Assembly: GCA_905235675.1 (NCBI GenBank)
Contig: CAJONC010000003.1
Location: 1 to 64,000, forward strand
Direction: 5' to 3'
Length of the DNA stretch: 64,000 bases
From: an uncultured Bacteroidales bacterium
GTDB taxonomy: Bacteria > Bacteroidota > Bacteroidia > Bacteroidales > UBA932
The notes below the pieces were generated by a model. The model saw only the letters and a program-made list of their open reading frames with translations, made no database searches and was not told the origin of the DNA. Shown here piece after piece: positions 1-7,983 of the stretch (position 1 is its first letter; every line of letters begins with the position of its first letter). Made by a program: the position numbers and the translations under genes.

Positions 1-258
1 GGTTATTGTTTCAAGTATGATTCGGACTATCTTGCTTCTGATGCCCCATCAATATCCGTAACATTATCAAAGAGAAAAGATAGCTATGAGTCTTCCACCC
101 TCTTCCCCTTTTTTGCAAATCTGCTTCCGGAAGGAGCCAATCGAAAAGTGATTTGTCGGACTTTCAGGATCGATGAACACGATTTATTTGGTATTCTTGC
201 AGCTATGGCCGGAAAAGATTTCATAGGAGGCGTACACATTAAAACGACTGCTGTATGA
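1..258 (+). CDS. HipS-like HipA N-terminal domain protein (5' end outside window)
   Basis: The frame is open from base 1 to the TGA at 256-258, giving the last 85 residues of a protein that begins upstream. The stretch 'FFANLLPEGANRK' followed by a small acidic segment and 'GGVHI' is the usual signature of the HipA N-terminal subdomain. In E. coli HipA that subdomain is fused to the kinase, but here it ends in a stop that overlaps the kinase ATG by four bases (ATGA). This is the split layout known from HipBST and from many Bacteroidetes pairs, where the small protein (HipS) restrains the kinase. A HipB-type DNA-binding partner, if present, would be upstream of the window. The domain call is fairly sure; the antitoxin role is inferred from layout. 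Confidence 0.75.
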   Translation, partial: GYCFKYDSDYLASDAPSISVTLSKRKDSYESSTLFPFFANLLPEGANRKVICRTFRIDEHDLFGILAAMAGKDFIGGVHIKTTAV

Positions 259-1259
259 TTGACATCAAACATTGCCCTTCCTGTCTTGACGAGGGCTTCT
301 CTACATATAGCCCGAGGGCTGCCCGTGCACTGTTTGATGGACATAAAGTAAGCCATCAATTGGATTTCGACATCGACGGGCTTCATAACAAACCGGAAAT
401 TATTGAAGCGATGCACAGGATATCCGTATCCGGTGTTCAGGAGAAGTTTCCGGCTGTAATTGAGAGGGGAATCATCCGTATTGCCGGGGAAGATGAACAG
501 TCCACTTACATTTTGAAGCCTGCACCATGGGATGAAACGCTCCGGGAGCGCAATCAGATTCCTGCCAATGAGAATCTTACTATGCAAATTGCATCGCAAG
601 TGTATGGAATCCTTACAGCCGCAAATGGCCTTTGCTTTTCCCGAAAAGGCCAGATGGTTTATATAACCAAACGATTCGATGTCCTCCCGGATGGAGCAAA
701 GATGCTTATGGAAGATTTCGCGGCAGTTATCGGTAGGAATGAGCAAGAAGATGGAAAGGAATTCAAATATAGCGGTTGTTATGAGGATATTGCCATAGCC
801 ATCAGGAAAAATGTCTCAGCCTGGATGGTTGATATGGAAAGGTTCTTTGAACTTGTGATCTTCAACTACATCTACGCTAATGGCGATGACCATCTTAAAA
901 ACTTCTCTTTGATTCTACGTGGTGAAGATTATCGCCTTGCTCCGGCATATGATCTCCTAAATACAAACTTACACGTACGAGGCGATGATTTCGGTCTGGA
1001 TGGAGGGCTTTCTCCAAACATACCCAGGAGTGTTGTATATGAGCAGACAGGTCATCCCTGTCGTCTCGACTTTGAACGTTTCGGGGATTGCATCGGTCTG
1101 GTTAAAACTCGTGTGGGCCGGATACTCGACAAGTATATGCAATTGCCCGAGTCTGCCATTATGCTTGTCGGAAGAAGTTACCTGAACGACAAGATGAAGC
1201 GCTACTATTTAAGAATAGTCAACGAGCGAATAGCCAGATTCACCAGAGTATCAGCATGA
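255..1259 (+). CDS. HipA-family serine/threonine kinase, split form (HipT-like)
   Basis: A 334-residue protein matching the kinase body of HipA without its N-terminal subdomain. Visible landmarks are 'SVSGVQEKFPAV' (the phosphate-binding Ser/Gly loop region), 'TYILKPAP' with the ATP-contacting lysine, 'YITKRFDV', the catalytic loop 'NGDDHLKNFSL', and the metal-binding 'RLAPAYDLLNT'. HipA kinases phosphorylate aminoacyl-tRNA synthetases (GltX or TrpS in studied cases) and stop translation. The ATG overlaps the stop of the preceding HipS-like gene, so the two are translationally coupled. All catalytic motifs are present, so the kinase looks intact. Its target cannot be read from sequence. A bare N-terminal zinc-ribbon-like 'CPSCLDEG' precedes the kinase body. 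Confidence 0.85.
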   Translation: MIDIKHCPSCLDEGFSTYSPRAARALFDGHKVSHQLDFDIDGLHNKPEIIEAMHRISVSGVQEKFPAVIERGIIRIAGEDEQSTYILKPAPWDETLRERNQIPANENLTMQIASQVYGILTAANGLCFSRKGQMVYITKRFDVLPDGAKMLMEDFAAVIGRNEQEDGKEFKYSGCYEDIAIAIRKNVSAWMVDMERFFELVIFNYIYANGDDHLKNFSLILRGEDYRLAPAYDLLNTNLHVRGDDFGLDGGLSPNIPRSVVYEQTGHPCRLDFERFGDCIGLVKTRVGRILDKYMQLPESAIMLVGRSYLNDKMKRYYLRIVNERIARFTRVSA

Positions 1260-1299
1260 AGAGCTTGTATCCTACTTCAAAAAAAAGTATCAAAGTTAG

Positions 1300-1635
1300 T
1301 CCCTCAAAAAACCGCCGCACCATTCAGAACTTGATTCGCACATACCCGGCAAACGCGGCATCCGGAAGATTCGCAAGGCACTCCAAGGAGTTGGACTGCC
1401 AGATCCTGTCTTTGAAGATAACTGCGGCGGAGTCCGTGTCACCATCCTGCGTCCCCGCAACATCGCCAACCTTAGCGCAGTAAATGGCGGTGATTTTGGC
1501 GATGATTTTGGCGATGAAAAACGAGTCTGCACAGTCATCCTTGCCTCACCGGAAATCAGCCAGCCTCAGATAGCCAAAATTACAGGTATCAGTGTTGTCC
1601 AAGAGGCCCACAGACAGAATTTCATCGAAACATAG
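1300..1635 (+). pseudogene. C-terminal remnant of an AlbA-type ATP-binding transcriptional regulator
   Basis: There is no start codon context, but this frame is open from 1300 to TAG at 1633-1635 and translates to a recognisable tail. 'GKRGIRKIRKALQGVGLPDP' and 'FEDNCGGVRVTILRP' are the conserved end of the ATPase-like domain of AlbA_2/DUF4062-type putative regulators. 'ISQPQIAKITGIS' is the start of the winged helix that normally follows. The upstream three quarters of the protein are missing and the frame is closed by TAG at 1297-1299. The ORF-track entry 1256..1483 is in another frame and is not the gene. I read this as a decayed fragment abutting the HipA pair, typical of defence or accessory-gene turnover. 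Confidence 0.6.
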
Positions 1636-1642
1636 AAAATCG

Positions 1643-1650
1643 TATATTTG
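1643..1650 (+). promoter_or_regulatory. Putative -7 box (TATATTTG) for the S46 peptidase gene
   Basis: TATATTTG matches the Bacteroidetes TAnnTTTG element and lies 38 bases before the ATG at 1689. No TTG stands at the ideal -33 distance, so the call rests on the -7 box and its position. Confidence 0.4.
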
Positions 1651-1688
1651 CAAACGACAATGCCGGAATCATTTAAAAACGACTTCTT

Positions 1689-3707
1689 ATGCGTGCTAAA
1701 TTTACACATATTTCTTTCCTGAAGACCATAGTTTGCATCGTCCTGCTGCTCTCCCTGGCTCCCGCCGCCCTTGCCGACGAAGGGATGTGGATGGTGAACA
1801 CCATAGACAAGGCCCTTGCCAAGCAAATGAAACAGAGAGGATTGAAGCTTGCTCCACGGGAAATCTACAACGCTGATGCGCCCGGTGCCACGCTGTCTGA
1901 CGCCATCGTGTCGCTGGAATTCTACGGCACCGCGAGCCTGGTGTCGCCGGAAGGCCTCATCATCACAAACCACCACTGCGCATTCAGCGACATTGCAGCC
2001 ATCTCCACAGCCGACCACAACTATCTGGAAGACGGATTCTGGGCATACTCGCGCCAGGAGGAACTGCCTATTCCCAATAAAAAGGTCTATATCCTGAAGC
2101 GCGTGCTGGATGTCACCGGCGAGGTGGAAGCGCTCAAGGCCGGACTGGATGCCAAAGGCGAACGCTACGGATCCCGCAAGCTCAGTCACCTGATGGAGAC
2201 CAAATACGAGAAAGAAACAGGTCTGGAGGCCTCTTTAGAGTCGATGTGGGCCGGGGAAAAATATTATATATCCCTCTATCAGACCTACACCGACATCCGT
2301 CTGGTGGCCGCTCCGCCGGTAAGCATCGCGGCCTTCGGTGGTGACGAGGACAACTGGGAATGGCCGCAGCATAAATGCGATTTCGCGCTCTATCGTATTT
2401 ACGACCATGGCGAACCGCTTGTGAGCGAGAAATGGCTCAAAATCTCAACCAAAGGAGTTCAGGAGGGCGATTTTACCATGGTGCTCGGCTTTCCCGGCCG
2501 TACAGACCGTTATAGCAGCGCGGCAAAGACGGCACATGTCATCGAACTGCAGCGCACCGTGACGAATGACATACGCAAGGAGCAGATGGAAATCGTCCGG
2601 AAGGCTATGGACGCCGATCCCGAAGTGCGTCTCAAATACGCCGACTGGTTCTTTATGCTGTCCAATGTTCAGGAACTGCAGGAAGGCGAAGTGCAGTGTG
2701 TAGATCGCTTCCGCGTGATTGATGAAAAACGCGCTGAAGAGCGGGAACTGCAGGCCTGGATTGACGCCGACTCTGACAGAAAGGCCCGCTGGGGCACTCT
2801 TCTGAGCGATCTGGAGGCCGAATATGCCGCCACGGATGCCATTGAGCAGCAGAAATCCTGGTATCGCGAAACGCTTATACGCGGGACCCGTATAGCTCCC
2901 ACGATGCTCCGGATGTCCAATAACCGTACGGGCGACAAAGAGGAAATCTACCGCCGCGGCCTCTCTGAAGTTGACCCTGCCGTGGAAAAGGCGCTGCTTG
3001 CCCTGGCTGCCGAAAAATACTTTGAAAACGTCAGCCCGGCTTTCACCGGCGAGCACCAGAAAGCCCTGCGCTCAGAATTTACCAACGCGGCAGGCAGCAC
3101 TGATTATCCCGCCCTTGCCGCATGGCTTTGGGAACATCCCGATGAAATGGTGGACTTCTATTCAGAAGTAAAAATCACGGCATTCAACGATGCCGAGCAG
3201 CATGTGGCCTCCCTCACCGACCTCCATCACGAGTATATCCATGCGCTCTACGCCATGCGTTCCGAAAAAGGGCTCATGCAGTATCCCGACGCCAATTCCA
3301 CGCTGCGCCTCACCTACGGCCGCGTGAGCGCCCTTTCCCCCTGCGACGGCGTCGTGTGCTCCTGGCAGTCCACCTCGCAGGGCCTGCTGGAAAAGAACAA
3401 CCCCGCGCAGCACGACTTCGCGCTGCCGGACGCCTTCGTGCAGACGGTGGCCGGCGCCCCGCGTTTCCCCGTCAACTTCCTCACCGACAACGACATCACG
3501 GGCGGTAACAGCGGCTCTCCTGTGCTCAACGCCCGCGGCGAAGTGGTGGGCCTGGCCTTCGACGGCAACAAGGAGTCGCTTGCCAGCAACTTCTCCGCCA
3601 CGGAGGGCTATAACAAATGCGTCTGCGTCGACATCCGCTATGTGCTGCGGACGCTCAAAGAATACGCCCACCTCGACCGTATTCTGGAAGAGATGGGCAT
3701 ACGCTAA
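1689..3707 (+). CDS. S46 family dipeptidyl-peptidase, DPP7-like
   Basis: A 672-residue secreted or periplasmic serine exopeptidase that removes dipeptides from peptide N-termini, feeding amino-acid catabolism. The first 29 residues form a signal peptide ending ...APAALA, and mature 'DEGMWM' is the usual S46 start. The triad regions are visible: His in 'LIITNHHCAFSD', Asp in 'GGDEDNWEWPQH', and Ser in 'TGGNSGSPVLNARG'. After the serine comes 'GLAFDGN'. In characterised enzymes this position is Gly in DPP7 (hydrophobic P1) and Arg in DPP11 (Asp/Glu P1), so the Gly points to DPP7-like specificity. The gene stands alone and converges on the fimbrillin gene with only 19 bases between stops. Confidence 0.9.
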   Translation: MRAKFTHISFLKTIVCIVLLLSLAPAALADEGMWMVNTIDKALAKQMKQRGLKLAPREIYNADAPGATLSDAIVSLEFYGTASLVSPEGLIITNHHCAFSDIAAISTADHNYLEDGFWAYSRQEELPIPNKKVYILKRVLDVTGEVEALKAGLDAKGERYGSRKLSHLMETKYEKETGLEASLESMWAGEKYYISLYQTYTDIRLVAAPPVSIAAFGGDEDNWEWPQHKCDFALYRIYDHGEPLVSEKWLKISTKGVQEGDFTMVLGFPGRTDRYSSAAKTAHVIELQRTVTNDIRKEQMEIVRKAMDADPEVRLKYADWFFMLSNVQELQEGEVQCVDRFRVIDEKRAEERELQAWIDADSDRKARWGTLLSDLEAEYAATDAIEQQKSWYRETLIRGTRIAPTMLRMSNNRTGDKEEIYRRGLSEVDPAVEKALLALAAEKYFENVSPAFTGEHQKALRSEFTNAAGSTDYPALAAWLWEHPDEMVDFYSEVKITAFNDAEQHVASLTDLHHEYIHALYAMRSEKGLMQYPDANSTLRLTYGRVSALSPCDGVVCSWQSTSQGLLEKNNPAQHDFALPDAFVQTVAGAPRFPVNFLTDNDITGGNSGSPVLNARGEVVGLAFDGNKESLASNFSATEGYNKCVCVDIRYVLRTLKEYAHLDRILEEMGIR

Positions 3708-3726
3708 GAAACTGATTTACAGTTGA

Positions 3727-5298
3727 CTACTTGTTGCGGACGCAACGTACCTCGCAGCCGTTGAGGTAGTTGTTGAACGATACGTTCAGCCTGCCTTCGG
3801 GATAGGTGTTGGTGAACGTCGACATCAGGCCGAAGAACTGGAAGTTCGTGGCGGTGGCGCTGTTGCCGGTGGAGGAAATCATATAGTTCATACGTGCTTT
3901 GCCCTGATAGGCGTCTACCGTGCTCTGGGCAGACGTAATCGACAGCGTATTGTACGAGCCGGTAGCGGTGTTGCTGCCTTTGAGGCGCACGCCGGTAAAG
4001 GCATAGTTGAAGCCGTCGGCATCGAGGGTGGTAATCTTGCCGCCGTTGTAGGCGCTGTCGAAATACGCTGCGGTGTCGTCGGTGATGGCGGCCGCATCGT
4101 TCGCGCCCTTCACGCTGCTGCCCACGAGGGCGATGAATTCAGCACGGGTGGGGATGTGCCAGCCGTCGGGGCAGATGCCCTGTACTCCTTCCAGTGTATT
4201 GTAGTTCTCGGCCGTGATTTCAACGCCAAGGGCGGTGGGAGTATTGTAGAGGTAGCCGTTGCTGGCGTCGGTGGCGGGAACGACAGCGGTGCCGTCGTCA
4301 TTGGGCTTCATTGTAAACCAGATGCCGCTGTCTTCGGCAGGGTCGCTGGAGACGGTCTTGCCCTTCGGCACGAAGGCGAGCGGCTGTGCCATCCAATAAC
4401 GGTTGTCGTCGAGTTTGACGATGTTGTAGCGGACATTGTCGTAGGTAAAGTAGCCTTCTTCCAGGTTTTCTTCAAACTGTACGGGCTCATCGCCGCCGGG
4501 TTCAAGTTCACCGCCGTTGTCCCAGCCGTCAATCTCGCCTGAAATCACAACCTGAAGGTCGTCGGGATTCACGACGACGTTGGCGATATATGACTTTCCG
4601 GGGGCGAGGGTGGCGGATGCAAGCCTCTGCTCCAGCGTCACGTCGCCGGCGGTGGCGGCAATCGTCAGCGCGACCGTCTGGGCGGGGAGAATCGCATACC
4701 AGCTGTCCCCGTTCTTAAACGCCTTGATATTGGCGGCGTCTGCCGTTTCATCCACGGTAGCGGTAAGGTCGTCGGCGATGATGGCGGTGGGGATGGCACC
4801 CTTCACGGTGAAGGCGTCGATCGCGGCGCCGTAGTTGTTGGTCACCTGCAGGGCAAGACGGGCCAGACGGTGCTTGAAGTTCATCGTGACGGTGCCCGGG
4901 GTGGGGACGACATCTTCCTTCACGCAGGAGATGAAGTCGGAGGCGGAGAGGCCTGCGCTCTGGTCGGCCTGGACGGTGAACGTGGCGGGCTTGGTGGCGG
5001 AATACGGATAATACGCGGCGAAGGTAGCGACATCGGCGCCCTCGGCATACCAGGTGAGTTCGCCCTTGAAGGCGCTGCCGTCGAAGGTGAGCTTGGCGTT
5101 GTCGGCATAGACGCCGGCCTCGCGGCTGACGGTCAGACCGATGGCATCACCGGCCTCGAAGTTGGTCTCTGTGGCACGGGTGAGTATAGGCTCCACCGTA
5201 ATTGCCATACTGGAAAAGTCCCGGCTATTGTCCGAGATACGGTTGCAAGCAGCCAGCGTGAGAGCTGCTGCAGCCATGAGAAACAGTGTTTTTTTCAT
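3727..5298 (-). CDS. Fimbrillin-like lipoprotein with C-terminal FISUMP domain
   Basis: The start is placed at the second ATG (MKKTLFLMAA), three codons into the track ORF, because it gives a clean lipoprotein signal with lipobox LAAC. After the cysteine comes a Mfa/fimbrillin-like region: 'FEAGDAIGLTVSREAGVYAD', then 'TWYAEGADVATFAAYYPYSA', which is the conserved pattern of Bacteroidales fimbrillin-family proteins. The C-terminal third has 'QGICPDGWHIPTRAEFIAL', the FISUMP (Fibrobacter succinogenes paralogous) signature, and ends with 'GCEVRCVRNK'. It is probably a surface-exposed adhesin-like protein. It is last in the TonB receptor operon, five bases after the DUF6850 gene. Whether it polymerises into fimbriae or caps the surface complex is unknown. 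Confidence 0.8.
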   Translation of the reverse strand: MKKTLFLMAAAALTLAACNRISDNSRDFSSMAITVEPILTRATETNFEAGDAIGLTVSREAGVYADNAKLTFDGSAFKGELTWYAEGADVATFAAYYPYSATKPATFTVQADQSAGLSASDFISCVKEDVVPTPGTVTMNFKHRLARLALQVTNNYGAAIDAFTVKGAIPTAIIADDLTATVDETADAANIKAFKNGDSWYAILPAQTVALTIAATAGDVTLEQRLASATLAPGKSYIANVVVNPDDLQVVISGEIDGWDNGGELEPGGDEPVQFEENLEEGYFTYDNVRYNIVKLDDNRYWMAQPLAFVPKGKTVSSDPAEDSGIWFTMKPNDDGTAVVPATDASNGYLYNTPTALGVEITAENYNTLEGVQGICPDGWHIPTRAEFIALVGSSVKGANDAAAITDDTAAYFDSAYNGGKITTLDADGFNYAFTGVRLKGSNTATGSYNTLSITSAQSTVDAYQGKARMNYMISSTGNSATATNFQFFGLMSTFTNTYPEGRLNVSFNNYLNGCEVRCVRNK

Positions 5299-5303
5299 AT
5301 ATA

Positions 5304-6797
5304 TCATTGTTTTTGTGAGAATTCATAACCCAGTCGGAGCCCGGCCGTGAAACGTTCGCTGCCGGGAAGGACGGTAAGGTTGAAGCCGTGCTGCCAGCTG
5401 CCGTCGGCCGTGATGCGCAGCCCCCGGACAGATTGGAATCGGTAGGTGAGTCCCATCGAGACCCCGCAGCGGGTGGCCGTAAGATATTCCATCTTCCGGT
5501 CCCAGTCGCCTTGGAGGCGGTAGGGCTGCACCGGCGCATCGCCAAGAACTTCTCCCAGGCCTTTTTCAGTTTTTCCGCCCCAGCCGGCCCATACGTCCGC
5601 ATCAATCAAAAAGCGCCAGGCTTCAAAGCCCGCCTTGATGCCCGCCAACCCGAAATTAATATCCAGAGCATCCCTGTAGGGGTAGAAAAGATATGATGCC
5701 TCCAACCATTTTGCGTAACTCACTTCAGCCTGGAGCAGCCGCACGGCACCGGAGCGGAAATGCATCCCGTAGGTGCCCTTCATCTGATGATGGGCGCGGT
5801 CGGACACGCCGTTGAACGCATACACCACCGGGGTGGTGACGCCGCCGTCCGTTACCTTGTCGAGCACGGATTCTTCGAGGCGGTCGCTGTCGAGGCGGTA
5901 TTCGAGCTCCCAGCTGCCGGTGAATGCCGGGGCGTTGTGGCTGCCGCTCAGGCGGTCTCTGATCGCATAGCCGGGGAAGCGGAACCACGTATATCCCTTT
6001 TCGCCAACGATACCCTGCTTGAACAGCAGTTCAGCATGGTTGGAAACGGGCCGGGACAAAATGACGATGGAAAATCCGTGGCTGTACTCCTTCACGGGAA
6101 GCAGGCCCACGCCGGCCTCGTCGAGATGGATGCCGTCACCGTCCCACACCTGATAGGCGCCGTAGCGCATACCTTTGTCAAGGAAGGCGTAGTAGGATTC
6201 GTCGGTGGCGGTGCCCACCTGCTCAGCATCAATTGTTTCCGCTGTCTTTCTGAAAATATATGACATGCTCAGAATGGCCTTGCCGTCGGAGAGTTTTACG
6301 CCCACAGTAGGCTCAATGGAGAAGTCCATTCCGTATGTGGTATGGCGGATATCCTTTCGTTTGGCATAGTTGATGGCCTCGTATGACATCTTGCCGCCGA
6401 GCAGCCAACGCTCGCCGAGGCCGGCCAGCATCGACCCGCCGAACGAATAGGTCTGGCGAGTCTTGTTGCCCGGTGTAAACTCCAGTACATCAATAGGATA
6501 GTATCCCGGATGGATAAACATAGAGGTGAGCATGTTCTCTCCGCTGAAATGCTCGAAACCGAAACGCCCGTTCCACGTGACGTGGCGGCCGCGGTGGGTG
6601 CCCTCGGCCTTCGCGCCCACCTTCCAGAGCGACGCGGCATCGTATCCGGAATGGAAACCACCCGATTCGTAGCCGCCAAACAGCTCCGCATAGCCGCCCG
6701 TGGGTGTGGCGGGGGAACGCAGCGAGGCCACTTCCTGTGCCCCGAGCGATACTGAGAGGCTTAAGCTAACGGCGCAGAGAAGGAATTTCGCTTTCAT
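5304..6797 (-). CDS. DUF6850-type outer-membrane beta-barrel protein
   Basis: About 497 residues from the preferred start MKAKFLLC, which gives a normal signal peptide ending in LGAQE; the track ORF begins three codons earlier. The body is rich in alternating aromatic and polar strands with 'GGYAELFGGYESGGFHSGYD' near the N-terminus, and it ends 'LRLGYEFSQKQ' in an aromatic strand, as expected for an outer-membrane barrel. In Bacteroidetes this family sits beside a TonB-dependent receptor and a DUF4876 protein, as here. Its start overlaps the end of the DUF4876 gene by about 32 bases, so translation is likely coupled. The function is not established. Confidence 0.7.
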   Translation of the reverse strand: MKAKFLLCAVSLSLSVSLGAQEVASLRSPATPTGGYAELFGGYESGGFHSGYDAASLWKVGAKAEGTHRGRHVTWNGRFGFEHFSGENMLTSMFIHPGYYPIDVLEFTPGNKTRQTYSFGGSMLAGLGERWLLGGKMSYEAINYAKRKDIRHTTYGMDFSIEPTVGVKLSDGKAILSMSYIFRKTAETIDAEQVGTATDESYYAFLDKGMRYGAYQVWDGDGIHLDEAGVGLLPVKEYSHGFSIVILSRPVSNHAELLFKQGIVGEKGYTWFRFPGYAIRDRLSGSHNAPAFTGSWELEYRLDSDRLEESVLDKVTDGGVTTPVVYAFNGVSDRAHHQMKGTYGMHFRSGAVRLLQAEVSYAKWLEASYLFYPYRDALDINFGLAGIKAGFEAWRFLIDADVWAGWGGKTEKGLGEVLGDAPVQPYRLQGDWDRKMEYLTATRCGVSMGLTYRFQSVRGLRITADGSWQHGFNLTVLPGSERFTAGLRLGYEFSQKQ

Positions 6798-7983
6798 AGA
6801 AGTCATTGCTGGAGTTGTTGGTATCCACGAGAATCTCGTAACCGCACTGCCGCGTCGCCTCCTCGTCGATATTGCGAATGATAGAGTGGCTCTTGAAGAC
6901 GTCGGTCAGAACGACGAATCCGGCATCGGCTGCCGGGGCAAGGCGCTTGGAGTTGTTGGAGGAACGTCCGTCGAACACCTCCACGGCGTCGAGCAGCCAG
7001 TCGTACGGCACGGTGACGGCGCGGTCGGCGGTATTGCCGGGAGCCGACTGCACCACGCCCGGAAGCAGGATATAGTCTTCCATCGCGATGCCTTTCGACT
7101 TGAAGATGACAAAGGTGGGGGAGCTCAGGGAAATGGTGTTGGCGTTGGACTGGCCGGTCTTGACGAGCACTTCGAGGATATGGTCCTGGCGGATCTGGTC
7201 GCCGGGGGCGGGGTGGTAGACGGTATTCGGGAACAGGGTGGAATTGTAGCAGACAAAGCAGTCGCTGCGGTTCAGGTTGACCGACAACGGATATGCGGCG
7301 CTGTGGTCGATGGCGCCCCTTAGGGCGATGAGGGCATCTTCGCCGGGCTCAAGAGGATAGGTGCTTCCGTCGCCGGGGAATTTCCAGACCACGGTCACGA
7401 CCGGCACGAAATCGGGGAAGGTCTTGCTTCCCGTCTCCGAATCATCCACCAGCCAAGAATTCACCGCAGTGGAATTGTACGGCGAGAGCGTGCCGAAGCA
7501 TAGACTGTCGAGATAGACCGTACGGTCGTCGTTGTTATGCAGAATCACATATTGGTCGCTCTGGTAGGTACCCTCTTCCGGGGCCTTGCTGCAGCCGCTG
7601 GTGTAGAGTTCCTTGACTACGAGGGTGCCCGCTTCGGAGATGGACAAAGCCAGCGCGAGGCGTCTGTCTTCGGTCACACGAATCTTGTCGGCCGAGGCGT
7701 TGTAAACGGTGCGTCCGATGCGGTTGTTCACGGAAATACGGTAGATGCCGCTCTGCAGGGAAAAAACGGCAGTGCCGTCGCTCCCCGTTTCCTTCTTGTA
7801 GCGGGCTCCGCTGGAAATTTCTTCTACGGAGACGGTGGCGCCGACATTTCCCCCTTCCGGAAGCGTATCCGGCAGCGTGGCCTCGACAGTCAGGGACAGA
7901 AGACTTCCCGACCAGGGGTTGTCCCCGCTCTGGCAAGCGACCAGGAATGCAGCCGAAAACAACAGTGTCAGAAAGCGTTTCAT
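6766..7983 (-). CDS. DUF4876 lipoprotein
   Basis: A 405-residue lipoprotein starting at MKRFLTLLFSAAFLVACQSG (lipobox LVAC). The track ORF extends 23 codons further into the TonB receptor gene, but the lipoprotein start is clearly better and gives a four-base overlap with the receptor stop. Residues about 25-115 look like an Ig/carboxypeptidase-regulatory-like beta domain ('GTAVFSLQSGIYRISVNN'). The rest ('LVVKELYTSGCSKAPEEGTY', 'DQYVILHNNDDRTVYLDSL') is the DUF4876 core, which resembles lamin-tail-like beta sandwiches. The likely place is the outer membrane surface, working with the TonB receptor. The ligand is unknown. Confidence 0.78.
   Translation of the reverse strand: MKRFLTLLFSAAFLVACQSGDNPWSGSLLSLTVEATLPDTLPEGGNVGATVSVEEISSGARYKKETGSDGTAVFSLQSGIYRISVNNRIGRTVYNASADKIRVTEDRRLALALSISEAGTLVVKELYTSGCSKAPEEGTYQSDQYVILHNNDDRTVYLDSLCFGTLSPYNSTAVNSWLVDDSETGSKTFPDFVPVVTVVWKFPGDGSTYPLEPGEDALIALRGAIDHSAAYPLSVNLNRSDCFVCYNSTLFPNTVYHPAPGDQIRQDHILEVLVKTGQSNANTISLSSPTFVIFKSKGIAMEDYILLPGVVQSAPGNTADRAVTVPYDWLLDAVEVFDGRSSNNSKRLAPAADAGFVVLTDVFKSHSIIRNIDEEATRQCGYEILVDTNNSSNDFYESEIPSLRR

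Noticed and set aside
84-746. 220-residue minus-strand ORF
   Set aside because: Antisense of the HipS/HipT pair, whose catalytic motifs are clear on the plus strand.
1256-1483. 75-residue plus ORF overlapping the HipT stop
   Set aside because: A frame-shifted reading of the AlbA remnant; the sense frame is 1300-1635.
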